Shown here: positions 25,044 to 33,517 of the stretch, piece by piece
Numbering within the stretch: position 1 is the stretch's first letter
Layout of the letters: each line of letters starts with the position of its first letter
Assembly: GCF_001424645.1 (NCBI RefSeq)
Contig: NZ_LMQR01000001.1
Location: forward strand, 1-64,000
Direction of reading: 5' to 3'
From: Frigoribacterium sp. Leaf415
GTDB taxonomy: Bacteria > Actinomycetota > Actinomycetes > Actinomycetales > Microbacteriaceae
Length of the DNA: 64,000 nt
The notes under the pieces: model-generated
The model's database searches: none
What the model was told of the DNA's origin: nothing
What the model saw: the letters and a program-made list of their open reading frames with translations, nothing else
Made by a program: the position numbers and the translations under genes

Positions 25044-25727
25044 CTACGGATTCATCCGCGGGTCCTCGGTCGGGTCGCGGAACATCGGCGGGCAGCCCTG
25101 GTCGGCGGCCTCGGGGCGCAGCTCGTAGTGCCACGACTCGTTCTCGTAGATCTGGCAGAGGCCGTAGGCGGCCCCGTTCCCCGACAGCCACGACGTCGCG
25201 TCCCACGAGCCGACGTCGACCGCGTCGCCGTGCACGTGGGCCGACGTCTCGGGGGTCGCGACCCAGCGGGCCGCCTCGGTGCGCGAGCCGTACTGGACCA
25301 CCGCGTCGTCCAACAACTGCTCCTGGTAGGCCGCCGACCGCCAGCCGCCGTTCACGACGACCACGACGCCGGCGGCGGTCGCGTCCGTCGTGGCCCGCTG
25401 CAGGGCGTCGAGGAGGCGCGGGTCGAGTCCCGAGACGGCCGGCACGTCCTCGTCGAACGGCGAGGTCCCGGGCGGGACGACGCCGCCCGCCTCGCCCGTC
25501 GCCTCGTCGCGACCGAGGGCGGCACCGACCGCGGCGGTCCCGAGGAGCCGGCCCGCGCCTCCTGGTCCGTCCACCGTCGCGGCGCGGGAGACCGCGACGG
25601 CCACGGCCAGCAGGACGACGAGCGAGAACGCGATCGCGCCGGCGACGACGGCCAGGACGACGGCGGGGCGTCGTCGGTGCCGGGCGGGGACGGGGCGTGT
25701 GGAGGGCGACGTGTCGAGGTTTCGCAT
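25044..25727 (-). CDS. Membrane-anchored D-alanyl-D-alanine carboxypeptidase (VanY / M15 type)
   Basis: A 227-aa protein. A basic N-terminus and one transmembrane helix (VVLAVVAGAIAFSLVVLLAVAV) anchor an extracellular M15B peptidase domain. Visible motifs: VVVVNGGWRSAAYQEQLL (substrate Arg), SAHVHGDAVDVG (zinc ligands His and Asp in the H-x-x-x-x-x-x-D pattern) and ESWHYEL (catalytic Glu and third zinc ligand). The enzyme would trim the terminal D-Ala of peptidoglycan peptides. It is divergent from the response regulator, so it may be a target of that two-component system. Confidence 0.85.
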   Translation of the reverse strand: MRNLDTSPSTRPVPARHRRRPAVVLAVVAGAIAFSLVVLLAVAVAVSRAATVDGPGGAGRLLGTAAVGAALGRDEATGEAGGVVPPGTSPFDEDVPAVSGLDPRLLDALQRATTDATAAGVVVVVNGGWRSAAYQEQLLDDAVVQYGSRTEAARWVATPETSAHVHGDAVDVGSWDATSWLSGNGAAYGLCQIYENESWHYELRPEAADQGCPPMFRDPTEDPRMNP

Positions 25728-25813
25728 GCCCTCAGTCGACGGGATCCGCCGTTGCCGGCCCGTATGCGTTTCTCGATACGCGGACGATACGGCCCGGCTC
25801 GTAGCATCGGGAC

Positions 25814-26578
25814 GTGCGTGTGCTGATCGTCGAGGACGAGCCCCTGTTGGCCGAGGCCATCCGCGACGGACTCCGTCTCGCGGCCATCGCGTCCGACGTC
25901 GCGGGCGACGGCGACACCGCGCTCGAGTTGCTGAGCGTGAACGAGTACGACGTCGCCGTCCTCGACCGCGACGTGCCCGGGCCCTCGGGCGACGAGATCG
26001 CCGAGCACCTCGTCGCGACCGGCAGCGGTACGCCGATCCTGATGCTGACGGCCGCCGACCGCCTCGACGACAAGGCCTCGGGCTTCGAGGCGGGGGCGGA
26101 CGACTACCTCACCAAGCCGTTCGAGCTGCGCGAACTGGTGCTGCGGCTGCGCGCGCTCGACCGGCGTCGGGCGCACCATCGGCCACCGGTCACCGAACTG
26201 GCGGGCCTGCGCGTCGACCCGTTCCGCCGCGAGGTGCACCGTGACGGTCGCTACGTGGCGCTCACCCGCAAGCAGTTCGCCGTGCTCGAGGTGCTCGTGG
26301 CGGCGGGTGGCGGGGTGGTCAGCGCCGAGCAGCTGCTCGAGCGGGCCTGGGACGAGAACGCCGACCCGTTCACGAACGCCGTCCGCATCACGGTCTCGGC
26401 GCTGCGCAAGCGGCTCGGCGAGCCCTGGGTGATCGCGACGGTGCCCGGCGTCGGCTACCGCATCGAGGCCGACCCTGTCGGCATCGCTCCCGTCGGCGTC
26501 GACCCCGTGGGCGTCGACCACGCCGGTGTCGACCCCGTCGGCGTCGACCCCGTCGAGGAGGCGCGGGGTCGTGGGTAG
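25814..26578 (+). CDS. OmpR/PhoB family response regulator
   Basis: In this 254-aa regulator the receiver domain has acidic residues Glu7/Asp8, phospho-acceptor Asp51 in AVLDRDVPGP, and Lys in DDYLTKPFEL. The C-terminal winged helix reads VALTRKQFAVLEVLVAAGGGVVSAEQLLERAWDENADPFTNAVRITVSALRKRLG and ends VPGVGYRIEA. After it come about 35 residues of repeats of the type VGVDP/AGVDP, not found in normal family members. GTG start with TAGCAT 6 nt upstream (leaderless). It overlaps the kinase gene by 8 bp. Confidence 0.92.
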   Translation: MRVLIVEDEPLLAEAIRDGLRLAAIASDVAGDGDTALELLSVNEYDVAVLDRDVPGPSGDEIAEHLVATGSGTPILMLTAADRLDDKASGFEAGADDYLTKPFELRELVLRLRALDRRRAHHRPPVTELAGLRVDPFRREVHRDGRYVALTRKQFAVLEVLVAAGGGVVSAEQLLERAWDENADPFTNAVRITVSALRKRLGEPWVIATVPGVGYRIEADPVGIAPVGVDPVGVDHAGVDPVGVDPVEEARGRG

Positions 26579-27770
26579 GACGCGCGGCCCCAGCGTCCGC
26601 CTGCGTCTGGCCCTCAGCTACGCCGCGGTCGTCGTGGTGACGGGGGTGCTGCTGCTCGGCGTGGTGTGGTTGTTCCTGTTGCGCTACGTCCCGCAGGAGT
26701 CGCTCTCGGGTGTCTCGGCAGGGTTCGTGCCGAACCGGGGCGACCTGACCCGGGCGTTCCTGCCGCGGGCCGTGGGCGCGCTGGTCGTGCTGCTCGCGGT
26801 GGGGCTGCTGGGTGGTTGGCTGCTCGCGGGGCGCCTGCTCGCACCGCTCGACCGGATGACCGGGGCGGCGCGGCGGGCGGCCGAGGGGTCGCTGTCGCAC
26901 CGCATCGCGTTGCCCGGTCGGGCCGACGAGTTCCGCGAGCTGGCCGACGCGTTCGACACGATGCTCGAGCGGCTCGAGGCCCACGTCTCGGCGCAACGCC
27001 GGTTCGCGGCGAACGCCTCGCACGAGTTGCGCACGCCCCTCGCCATCTCGCGGACCCTGCTCGAGGTCGCGCACGACGACCCGGCGGCGGACGCCCGGGT
27101 GCTCGCGGGTCGACTGCGCGAGGTCAACGACCGGGCGATCGACCTGACCGAGGCGCTGCTGGTGTTGAGCCGGGCCGACCAGCGATCGTTCGACCGGTCA
27201 CCCGTCGACCTGTCGCTGCTCGCGGACGAGGCCGTGGAGCTGCTCGCGCCTCTCGCCGACGCACGGGGCGTCGCCCTCGAGGTCGAGGGCGAGGTGACGC
27301 CGACGACCGGGTCGTCCGCCCTGCTGCGTCAGGTGGTCACGAACCTCGTGCACAACGGCATCGTCCACAACGTCTTGGCGGGGACCGCGGAGCGGGCGGG
27401 CTCCGGGGTCACGGACTCGGCGGGATCGGCGCCCGAAGTGGGGTCGGTGGTCGGTCGATCGGCGCCCGAAGTGGGGTCGGTGGTCGGTCGATCGGCGGCG
27501 TGGGTGTCGGTCGCCGCGGCCCCGCAGGGTGGTGGGGCCGTCCTCGTCGTGGAGAACTCGGGGCCGGTCGTGTCGCCGAGTCTCGTGGCGACGCTGGTCG
27601 AGCCGTTCCAGCGCGGCGACGCCCGCGTGCGGGGCGACCACCAGGGCTCCGGGCTCGGTCTGGCGATCGTCGACGCGATCGTGCGCGCCCACGACGGGAC
27701 GCTCGAGGTGCGGCCGCGGGTCGGCGGCGGCCTGCGAGTCACCGTCGAGCTGCACGCCTTCTCGGGGTGA
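26571..27770 (+). CDS. Two-component sensor histidine kinase
   Basis: This 399-aa kinase starts with GTG at 26571, with GAGGAGG (part of the recurring GAGGAGGCGCGG word) as ribosome site. Two helices (LALSYAAVVVVTGVLLLGVVWLF and AVGALVVLLAVGLLGGWLLAG) enclose a short extracellular loop. HAMP, then H-box FAANASHELRTPLAISRTLLE, N-box LLRQVVTNLVHNGIVHN, G1 VLVVENSGP and G2 GSGLGLAIV follow. Between N-box and G1 it carries a tandem duplicated SAPEVGSVVGR, an insertion in the lid region. Partner of the response regulator. Confidence 0.92.
   Translation: MGRTRGPSVRLRLALSYAAVVVVTGVLLLGVVWLFLLRYVPQESLSGVSAGFVPNRGDLTRAFLPRAVGALVVLLAVGLLGGWLLAGRLLAPLDRMTGAARRAAEGSLSHRIALPGRADEFRELADAFDTMLERLEAHVSAQRRFAANASHELRTPLAISRTLLEVAHDDPAADARVLAGRLREVNDRAIDLTEALLVLSRADQRSFDRSPVDLSLLADEAVELLAPLADARGVALEVEGEVTPTTGSSALLRQVVTNLVHNGIVHNVLAGTAERAGSGVTDSAGSAPEVGSVVGRSAPEVGSVVGRSAAWVSVAAAPQGGGAVLVVENSGPVVSPSLVATLVEPFQRGDARVRGDHQGSGLGLAIVDAIVRAHDGTLEVRPRVGGGLRVTVELHAFSG
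27424..27489 (+). repeat. 33-bp perfect tandem duplication inside the kinase gene
   Basis: Two identical 33-bp units (27424-27456 and 27457-27489) plus the first 8 bp of a third. They encode SAPEVGSVVGR twice in frame. The insertion lies between the N-box and G1 motifs of the ATPase domain. Confidence 0.95.
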
Positions 27771-27833
27771 CGGACCGGATGGCCGGCGGGTCGACGAGCA
27801 GACGAGCCGGAGAGAGACCGGTCCGCCCCGGCT

Positions 27834-28589
27834 TCAGCCGAAGGTGTCCGGGTCCAGTGCCGGGCACGCCGCCTCGACACGTGCCAGCTCGGCATTCGAC
27901 AGTCCTCGGTTGGATTTCGAGCCCGCGCTCGGGTACCAGCCCTGGTGGGGCCACGTCGTCGCGAACTCCTCGCGGGTCATGCCCGGCTCGGTCGAGGGGG
28001 CGCCGAGCGCCTCGAAGCACGGCAGCTGGAACGTCGTCAGGTAGTCGAACAACCACGCCGCTTGATCGACCGTGAGTGATTCGCCGACGGGGCTCGGGTA
28101 CATGACGTCGCACCGGTACCTGGCGAGCTCGCCCCACTCGGGCAGCGGCCCGCCGTCGGGCATCTCGATGGAGTAGCCCTGGGCGATCGAGCCGTCCTCG
28201 CCGACCCCGTCGTCGTCGACCACCGGCAGGCCGGCCTCGCGCAGGCACGAGACGAGCGGCTCGAGGTCGCCGCCGTCGATCTCGTGGACCAGGGCGACCT
28301 CGGGTCGGACCGCGTCGGGGAACTGCTGTGTCACCTGGTCCCAGCGCTGGTCGGTGGCTTCCTGCCGCAGTTCGGCGAGGCGGGTCCGGTCGGGTGGCCC
28401 CGAGGCAGGAGGCGCGCCGAGCGCGTCGAGGACGGCCTGCCGGTCCGGCACCCCGGCCGCGGTCGTCGCCGTGCCGCTCGAGCTGGGCGGGCCGCCTGCC
28501 TCGCCGCCCGTCCCGGCACACCCCGTCAGCAGCAGTGCAAGCGCCGCGACGGCGACCCTCGTCGTCAGTCTCCCCATGGGCCACATCAT
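27834..28589 (-). CDS. Putative lipoprotein of unknown function
   Basis: A 251-aa protein with signal helix VAVAALALLLTGC (lipobox Cys24). A Ser/Thr/Gly linker and a globular domain follow, with several conserved-looking cysteines (LVSCLREAG, RYRCDVMYPSP, FQLPCFEALG, EAACPAL). Trp/Tyr-rich motifs FATTWPHQGWYPSAG and AAWLFDYLTTF are present. I set the start at the first of two adjacent ATGs because GAGGAG lies seven bases upstream. Four cysteines outside the membrane suggest two disulfides. No family is recognised. Its 3' end is 63 bp from the kinase stop. Confidence 0.68.
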   Translation of the reverse strand: MMWPMGRLTTRVAVAALALLLTGCAGTGGEAGGPPSSSGTATTAAGVPDRQAVLDALGAPPASGPPDRTRLAELRQEATDQRWDQVTQQFPDAVRPEVALVHEIDGGDLEPLVSCLREAGLPVVDDDGVGEDGSIAQGYSIEMPDGGPLPEWGELARYRCDVMYPSPVGESLTVDQAAWLFDYLTTFQLPCFEALGAPSTEPGMTREEFATTWPHQGWYPSAGSKSNRGLSNAELARVEAACPALDPDTFG

Positions 28590-28773
28590 ATGAGGACTCC
28601 TCGATCTGGCGTGTGTAGTCGAGGCGGAGTCCGCAGCTCGCATCGGCTGTCATCCCGCACTTCGAGTCAGCCGAGCCGCTTATCTGGCGAGGGGGCGGAC
28701 GCACGCCGACGAAGTCCTACTGGGCGCCGGTGGTCGCAGCCGGACGGTCATGCGAGCCCCTTCAGAAATATGA

Positions 28774-29733
28774 GTGAAATGTTTGTCTGTGCGCGCTCAG
28801 TCTGATTTGATCGGAAACATAAATAATGTAAGACACTGGTTCTCTTCTCACGGTCGGTCGGGAGTGGCTCGAGTCGTCACCGGTGGGGTGGCGGCTCTTG
28901 CCGTCGTCGCCACCTCGGCGGTCGTTCTCGTGGCGGGTGCGCCTGCGGCTGTGGCGGCAACGCCCCCGTCCGCAGTTCTCACCGTGAGCTGCACAGGCTC
29001 CGTGACGGCCGACGTCAAGGTCAAGGTGACCGCAGACGGCGACCCATGGGCCTCGAACGTCACGTGGACATCTCAAGGGACCGACTATCGCTTCGGAAAG
29101 CAGCCATCGATGGCTCGTGGCGTCATCAGTGTCGCGGCGATGGCGGGTGGCTCACTCATCGACTACGGACAGGACAGATCGTCAGCTAATTACCTTTCCA
29201 TGGACGGGGCCTGGCACTCGGTCGAGGCGAACACCATCAGTCACAAGATCGACTTGTCACGAGCCTCGACCCTCGGGCTCTGGTTCGACGCCGGCATGAT
29301 GGGGTCGTCGTCCAAATGCCACAGTGACCAGAACTGGGATGCGTCCAAGCAGGTATCTGGCGCCCACAAGGACGGAACCCTCTCCGTCGACTACGACCAG
29401 CCACTAGCGTTCTGCTCCATCGGGAACGGCGGAGGTGTCTGCAGCATCGCCTCGACGAAAAGCTCCGAGAGTTCCGTCGACGTCGGCATCGCGGCAGAGT
29501 TCTACGGCTGGCTGACCGGATCGCTCTCCAAGACCTGGACCCACTCCGCCTCAGTCGAAGTCCAATGCACCTCACCAGAGCTGCCGGCCAACTCGAAGTA
29601 CTTCGCCTACGCGGCCGGGTACACATACAACTACGACGTAAGCGTCAACTTCTTCGGCAACGACCTCGGAACCAAACGCGGCACCGCCTTCGAAGTCGTT
29701 CACAACGGGCTCCACTGCGAGCTCGCGGCCTAG
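28774..29733 (+). CDS. Secreted hypothetical protein in an A+T-richer patch
   Basis: The 319-aa product has a long signal region (VTGGVAALAVVATSAVVLVAGAPAAVA, cleavage near residue 61). The mature protein is beta-rich and contains several cysteines (LTVSCTGSV, SSSKCHSDQNW, LAFCSIGNGGGVCSIAS, EVQCTSPE, LHCELAA). Start unsure: GTG 28774 lacks a ribosome site, and GTG 28864 would give a shorter signal peptide. Upstream sequence (28745-28840) is unusually A+T-rich and codon use is less GC-biased than the neighbours, which suggests recent transfer. The function is not recognised. Possibly a lectin-like or toxin-like exoprotein, but that is speculation. Confidence 0.6.
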   Translation: MKCLSVRAQSDLIGNINNVRHWFSSHGRSGVARVVTGGVAALAVVATSAVVLVAGAPAAVAATPPSAVLTVSCTGSVTADVKVKVTADGDPWASNVTWTSQGTDYRFGKQPSMARGVISVAAMAGGSLIDYGQDRSSANYLSMDGAWHSVEANTISHKIDLSRASTLGLWFDAGMMGSSSKCHSDQNWDASKQVSGAHKDGTLSVDYDQPLAFCSIGNGGGVCSIASTKSSESSVDVGIAAEFYGWLTGSLSKTWTHSASVEVQCTSPELPANSKYFAYAAGYTYNYDVSVNFFGNDLGTKRGTAFEVVHNGLHCELAA

Positions 29734-29824
29734 TTTCCCTTCCTGAGCAACAGCGATGCCCACGCGCGATCTCCGCCCGTGGGCATCACTCGTTCACGAC
29801 CCCTGCCCTCGGTCGTAAAAATCG

Positions 29825-30262
29825 GTGTCCGTGGTAAGACAGCGTTCAGTGGTGCCGATCCTGTCGCGAGCGTTCGGCGGCAGACGCCGTCACCGTGACC
29901 AGGTCCGCGCTCCTGCTGATGAGCTGCTGGACGCAGTCGGTCTCGCCAAGCACGGTCGGAAACGTCCCGCACAGCTCTCCGGCGGTCAACGTCAACGAGT
30001 CTCCATCGTTCGAGCACTGGTGAACAACCCCTCCGTCCTGCTCGTCGACGAACCCACCAGCGCCCTCGACCAGGACCGTGGTGCGGAGATCATGGACCTC
30101 ATCGCACGACTCGCCCACGAGCAAAGCTCCGCGACGATGCTCGTCACCCACGAACTCATCCACCGTGACGCACTCGACGCTCTCGTCACCGTCGTGGACG
30201 GCAAGATCACGGACACCGACTTGCCCGCGACGACTCGACTCGAGACCGCTGGCGTGCAGTGA
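29825..30262 (+). pseudogene. Truncated ABC transporter ATPase (no Walker A)
   Basis: The 145-aa reading frame contains a good C-terminal half of a MacB/LolD-type ATPase: DELLDAVGLAKHGRKRPAQL, signature [15 protein letters not shown], Walker [14 protein letters not shown] and H-loop LVTHELIH. The N-terminal part that should carry the P-loop and Q-loop is replaced by about 30 unrelated Arg-rich residues. It cannot bind nucleotide normally and there is no permease next to it. It is most likely a decayed remnant of an exporter lost during the rearrangement that produced this patch. Confidence 0.75.
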
Positions 30263-30389
30263 GTCGCGCCGCTGGGCGATGCGGACGTCAATCGATCACC
30301 CCCAGCTCGCCAGTCGGGACGGAGCGCAACCGATCGTCATCGGGACGCATGCACGCCACCTACGGGCCACACGCCCCGATGGCCCGGGC

Positions 30390-31715
30390 TCAGTTCCGCG
30401 TGGTGTCCGGGGTGGTCGCGTCGTCCGCGGGTGTCTCGTCGACGTCGGGGATGACGAGCAGCTCGGAGATGCGGCGTCGGTCCATCTGGGTCACCTGCAG
30501 GCGGGCGCCGTCGATCTCGACGACGTCGCCCACGGCCGCCAGGCGCCCGAGGGTCTCGATGACGTAGCCGGCGACGGTGTCGGAGGCGCTCTCGGGCAGG
30601 TGGATGCCGGTCGCCTCCTCGAAGTCCTGGAAGTTCAGGCGGCCGTCCACGATCCCGCCGCCCGCCTCGAGGTCGGCAGCGGCGAACTCGGTGTCGTACT
30701 CGTCGAAGATCTCGCCGACGACTTCCTCGACGAGATCCTCGAGGGTGACGATGCCGTCGGTTCCGCCGTACTCGTCGACGATGACCGCGATGTGGTGGCC
30801 GTCCGCCCGCATCGAGGTGAGCGTCGGGAGGACGCGCGCCGTGGCCGGCAGGTACGAGATCGTCCGCACGATGTCGCGGACCGGCGTCGCCGAGTCCTTG
30901 GTGATCGCCTCGAACAGGTCGCGGACGTGCACGAAGCCGATGATGTCGTCGATGGACCGGTCGATGACCGGGTAGCGCGAATAGGGCTGGTCGTGGACCT
31001 CGCGGGCGGCGTCGCTGACGCTCCCGGTGCCGTCGACGGCCGTGACCTCGGGGCGAGGGCGCATGACCTGGCTGAGCTGACGGTGCCGGAGGGAGAGCAC
31101 GTCGTCGAGGATGCGGCGTTCGTCCTCGGGGAGCCCCTCGTGGCTCGAGACGATGTCGCGCAGCTCCTCCTCGGTCATCTCCTCGCCCGTCTTGTGCGGG
31201 TCGCCTCCGAGCAGGCGGACCACGAGGTTGGTCGAGATCGACAGCAACCAGATGACGGGCCGCATCAGCACGGCGAACACCGCGAGGACGGGGGCGACGG
31301 CGTAGGCGAAGGAGGCGTTCCGCTGGATCGCGAGCCGCTTCGGTGCCAGTTCTCCGAGCACCAGGGACAGGTAGGCGATCACGAGGGTGAGGACGATGGT
31401 CGCGACCGTGGAGGCGGCCTGTTCGCCGAGCCCGAACCCGATGAGTACCGGCGTGACCGAGGGGGCGATGGAGGAAGCGCCGTACGCCGCGGACGCGAAC
31501 CCGGCGACCGTGACGCCGATCTGGACGGCGGCGAGGAACATGTTCGGGTCGCGGGCGAGGCCCGCGACCTTCTCGCCGCGCTTGCCGCGCGCGGCGATCG
31601 CGTTGACCTGGCTCTCGCGGAGGGTGACGAGCGCCATCTCGGTGGCGGCGAAGACACCGCCGACCAGGACGAAGACGACGACCAGGACGATGTTGAGGAG
31701 CAGGTCGCCGTTCAT
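30390..31715 (-). CDS. CNNM/CorC (HlyC) family transporter
   Basis: This 441-aa protein carries the CNNM domain (DUF21): about four helices starting NIVLVVVFVLVGGVFAATEMALVTLRESQV, with VTVAGFASAAYG and LVLGELAPKRLAIQRN. Two CBS motifs follow (MRPRPEVTAVD...; VRDIVRTISYLPATARVLPTLTSMR) and then the C-terminal transporter-associated domain (GGIVDGRLNFQDFEEATGIHLP). It probably exports or gates Mg2+ or another divalent cation. ATG at 31715; no strong ribosome site is seen. Confidence 0.88.
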   Translation of the reverse strand: MNGDLLLNIVLVVVFVLVGGVFAATEMALVTLRESQVNAIAARGKRGEKVAGLARDPNMFLAAVQIGVTVAGFASAAYGASSIAPSVTPVLIGFGLGEQAASTVATIVLTLVIAYLSLVLGELAPKRLAIQRNASFAYAVAPVLAVFAVLMRPVIWLLSISTNLVVRLLGGDPHKTGEEMTEEELRDIVSSHEGLPEDERRILDDVLSLRHRQLSQVMRPRPEVTAVDGTGSVSDAAREVHDQPYSRYPVIDRSIDDIIGFVHVRDLFEAITKDSATPVRDIVRTISYLPATARVLPTLTSMRADGHHIAVIVDEYGGTDGIVTLEDLVEEVVGEIFDEYDTEFAAADLEAGGGIVDGRLNFQDFEEATGIHLPESASDTVAGYVIETLGRLAAVGDVVEIDGARLQVTQMDRRRISELLVIPDVDETPADDATTPDTTRN

Positions 31716-31877
31716 CGGGCGGGGAGGTCGATCGGCCGGGGGGTGCCCGGGGTCTTCCGGGCGCCCGGACTATGGCAGTCGGACGAAGGATCTGAGATGC
31801 GCGTCATGAATCGAGATTACGCACCCAGCTCCTGTGCTCGACCCAAGAGCATGCCCGTGGCGCCGCGGACGGGCTCG

Positions 31878-32690
31878 TCACCGAACCTCACGGTCCGGGT
31901 CGTGGACCGGTGGGGGGTTGCGCAGGGAGGAGTGACGTCCGGACGAGGAGACGAGCTCTCGTGCCTCGAGGCACGCCGCCATGAGGCTCCGGCTCCACAG
32001 GGAATAGGTGCGGGTGTACCGCTCCTGCTGGGACTGGGGGACCCAGAGTCGATCGGTGAGCTCCGGCGGGAACGGGACCGCCGTCGCGCGCGGGTGGGAC
32101 CGGAGGAGTTTCCTCGTCCGGTGGTTGAGCAGCGTCGAGCGGTATCCGGCTGCGAGGCGGGCTGATCGGCTCAGACTGCCGGCGTTCTCGAGCGGGGGGA
32201 TCTCGGCGACCGCGACGTGTGCGTCGAGGGGAAGGTGCTCGAAGAGAGCCGTCAGCATCTCGTCGAGGCCCCGGTGCCACCGCGCTGCCGAGGTCAAGGT
32301 CAGGCAGTCGGAGATCCCGGCCAGGACGACGACGAGATCGGTCTTCGCGATGTCACCGGCGTGCCTGCCCACGAGGACTCGCCCGTCGTCGATGCTGTCG
32401 CCGGGAAGCGTGGCGACGGACCAGGCGCAGCCGCGTCCCGTTCGCTGGTGGTGCTCTCGAGCGGTGTATCCGGCGATCGACAGTTCGTGGGTCACGACCC
32501 CGAGGCTGATCTCGCCTCGTTCACCCATCACCATGATCCGGTCAGGGTCCACTCCCGGGACCTGCCCGTGAGGCTCGTCGTCCGGGTAGATGTCGCCGGA
32601 GCGGTCGGCTCGGCGGAAGAAGAACTCGACCCAGTGCACGGCAGTCGCCGCCAGACGGAGTGGCTTCGCTGCAGGAGAACCGTTCGTCAT
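31878..32690 (-). CDS. SGNH-hydrolase-like protein, probably catalytically altered
   Basis: A 270-aa cytoplasmic protein with an SGNH-type alternation of strands and helices: RIMVMGERGEISLG (block I position, GDS replaced), DLVVVLAGISDCLTLTSAARWHRGLDEML (block III-like) and VAVAEIPPLENAG. It shares the central stretch with the protein at 52939-53688 (VVV..G.SD.L..TSA..W.R.LD). The nucleophile serine and the C-terminal catalytic His are not evident (WVPQSQQERYTRTY in that place), so it may be non-enzymatic. Upstream is a long gene-free region shared with the GAF-ANTAR pair. Confidence 0.6.
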   Translation of the reverse strand: MTNGSPAAKPLRLAATAVHWVEFFFRRADRSGDIYPDDEPHGQVPGVDPDRIMVMGERGEISLGVVTHELSIAGYTAREHHQRTGRGCAWSVATLPGDSIDDGRVLVGRHAGDIAKTDLVVVLAGISDCLTLTSAARWHRGLDEMLTALFEHLPLDAHVAVAEIPPLENAGSLSRSARLAAGYRSTLLNHRTRKLLRSHPRATAVPFPPELTDRLWVPQSQQERYTRTYSLWSRSLMAACLEARELVSSSGRHSSLRNPPPVHDPDREVR

Positions 32691-32765
32691 GTGGGCCTCG
32701 TCATCCGATCGCTCGTCGAACGCCGCGCCGGCGCGCTGCGGGGGAGGCACGGTTCGCCGTCGAGA

Positions 32766-32806
32766 AGAGTGGGCATCCGGCGGTTCAGGTGCCGGATGCC
32801 CGCTCT
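32766..32806. other. Hairpin with 15-bp arms in the long intergenic region
   Basis: AGAGTGGGCATCCGG (32766-32780) pairs with CCGGATGCCCGCTCT (32792-32806) with one mismatch around an 11-nt loop. It lies about 75 bp upstream of the SGNH-like start on the minus strand. Confidence 0.6.
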
Positions 32807-33050
32807 CGTCTGCTCGACCGCCAGGCGGTGCGACTGTGGATGCGACCACGAGAGAAGGCGGAACCGGTCCCCGGGGAGCGCAACACAGTGCGACGTGCCA
32901 TCAGCGGGGTCTCGGCCGACGACCTGACCCTAGCGGCAACGAACCCCCGCGTCGATGGGGACTTCGCAGGGCTCGGCCGCGAGGAGCAGACCACCCCCGC
33001 TGTGACCGGAGTCGATGAGGGCACGACCTGTCGTCCCGTCGGGAGGACCG

Positions 33051-33093
33051 CTTGCATCCTCGAGACCAACGGGTGAGATCACGAGGGTGCAAG
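33051..33093. other. Inverted repeat CTTGCAtCCTCG / CGAGGgTGCAAG
   Basis: 12-bp arms with one mismatch are separated by 19 bp. The position is 425 bp before the first GAF-ANTAR start codon, in the possible leader of that transcript. Confidence 0.5.
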
Positions 33094-33517
33094 TCAGGGG
33101 CGACCGGAGCCTGGTGCCGGGGCGCCGGACGGCGAGGTGTCGTTCAGGCCTGTTCGGGGCGGGGCCGGTCGTGGCCTGGCTCGAGAACGGAGGAAGGTGA
33201 CTTCAGACCGTGGTTCGGGCAGGGCTCGCGCTCGTGGGGTGCCGGCTGCCTGTGGTCTGGGGTGGCCGTGCTTCACGGTAGGGCCGATGGCCACACGACC
33301 GCAACCTTCTCTCGTCATCACCGGACCGGGAAGGGGGCGGGCAGGACGTCGAGGAGCGATCAAAGGGGTGTGCACAACGGGCAATCACGGGCTTCCCGTC
33401 GGTGGTGTCGGTGTGCCATGCTCGGGGGCTATCGGCTCTCGCCAAGACCTCGCGACCCCGTCACCGTCATCGCGAGATCGGTCCTGATGCACACCTTCAA
33501 CGAACCCCCGTCGGCTC

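Larger units (their letters stand above)
32691..33517. other. 827-bp gene-free divergent region with two hairpins
   Basis: I see no coding frame of normal character. It holds the promoters for the SGNH-like gene (left) and the GAF-ANTAR pair (right). Two strong inverted repeats are present (32766-32806 and 33051-33093). Such length between divergent genes is unusual in this window and may hide a decayed gene or an RNA leader. Confidence 0.6.

Noticed and set aside
30078..32165. 695-aa plus-strand ORF
   Set aside because: It lies antisense to the CNNM/CorC gene. Its protein is Asp/Arg/Gly-rich without family features.
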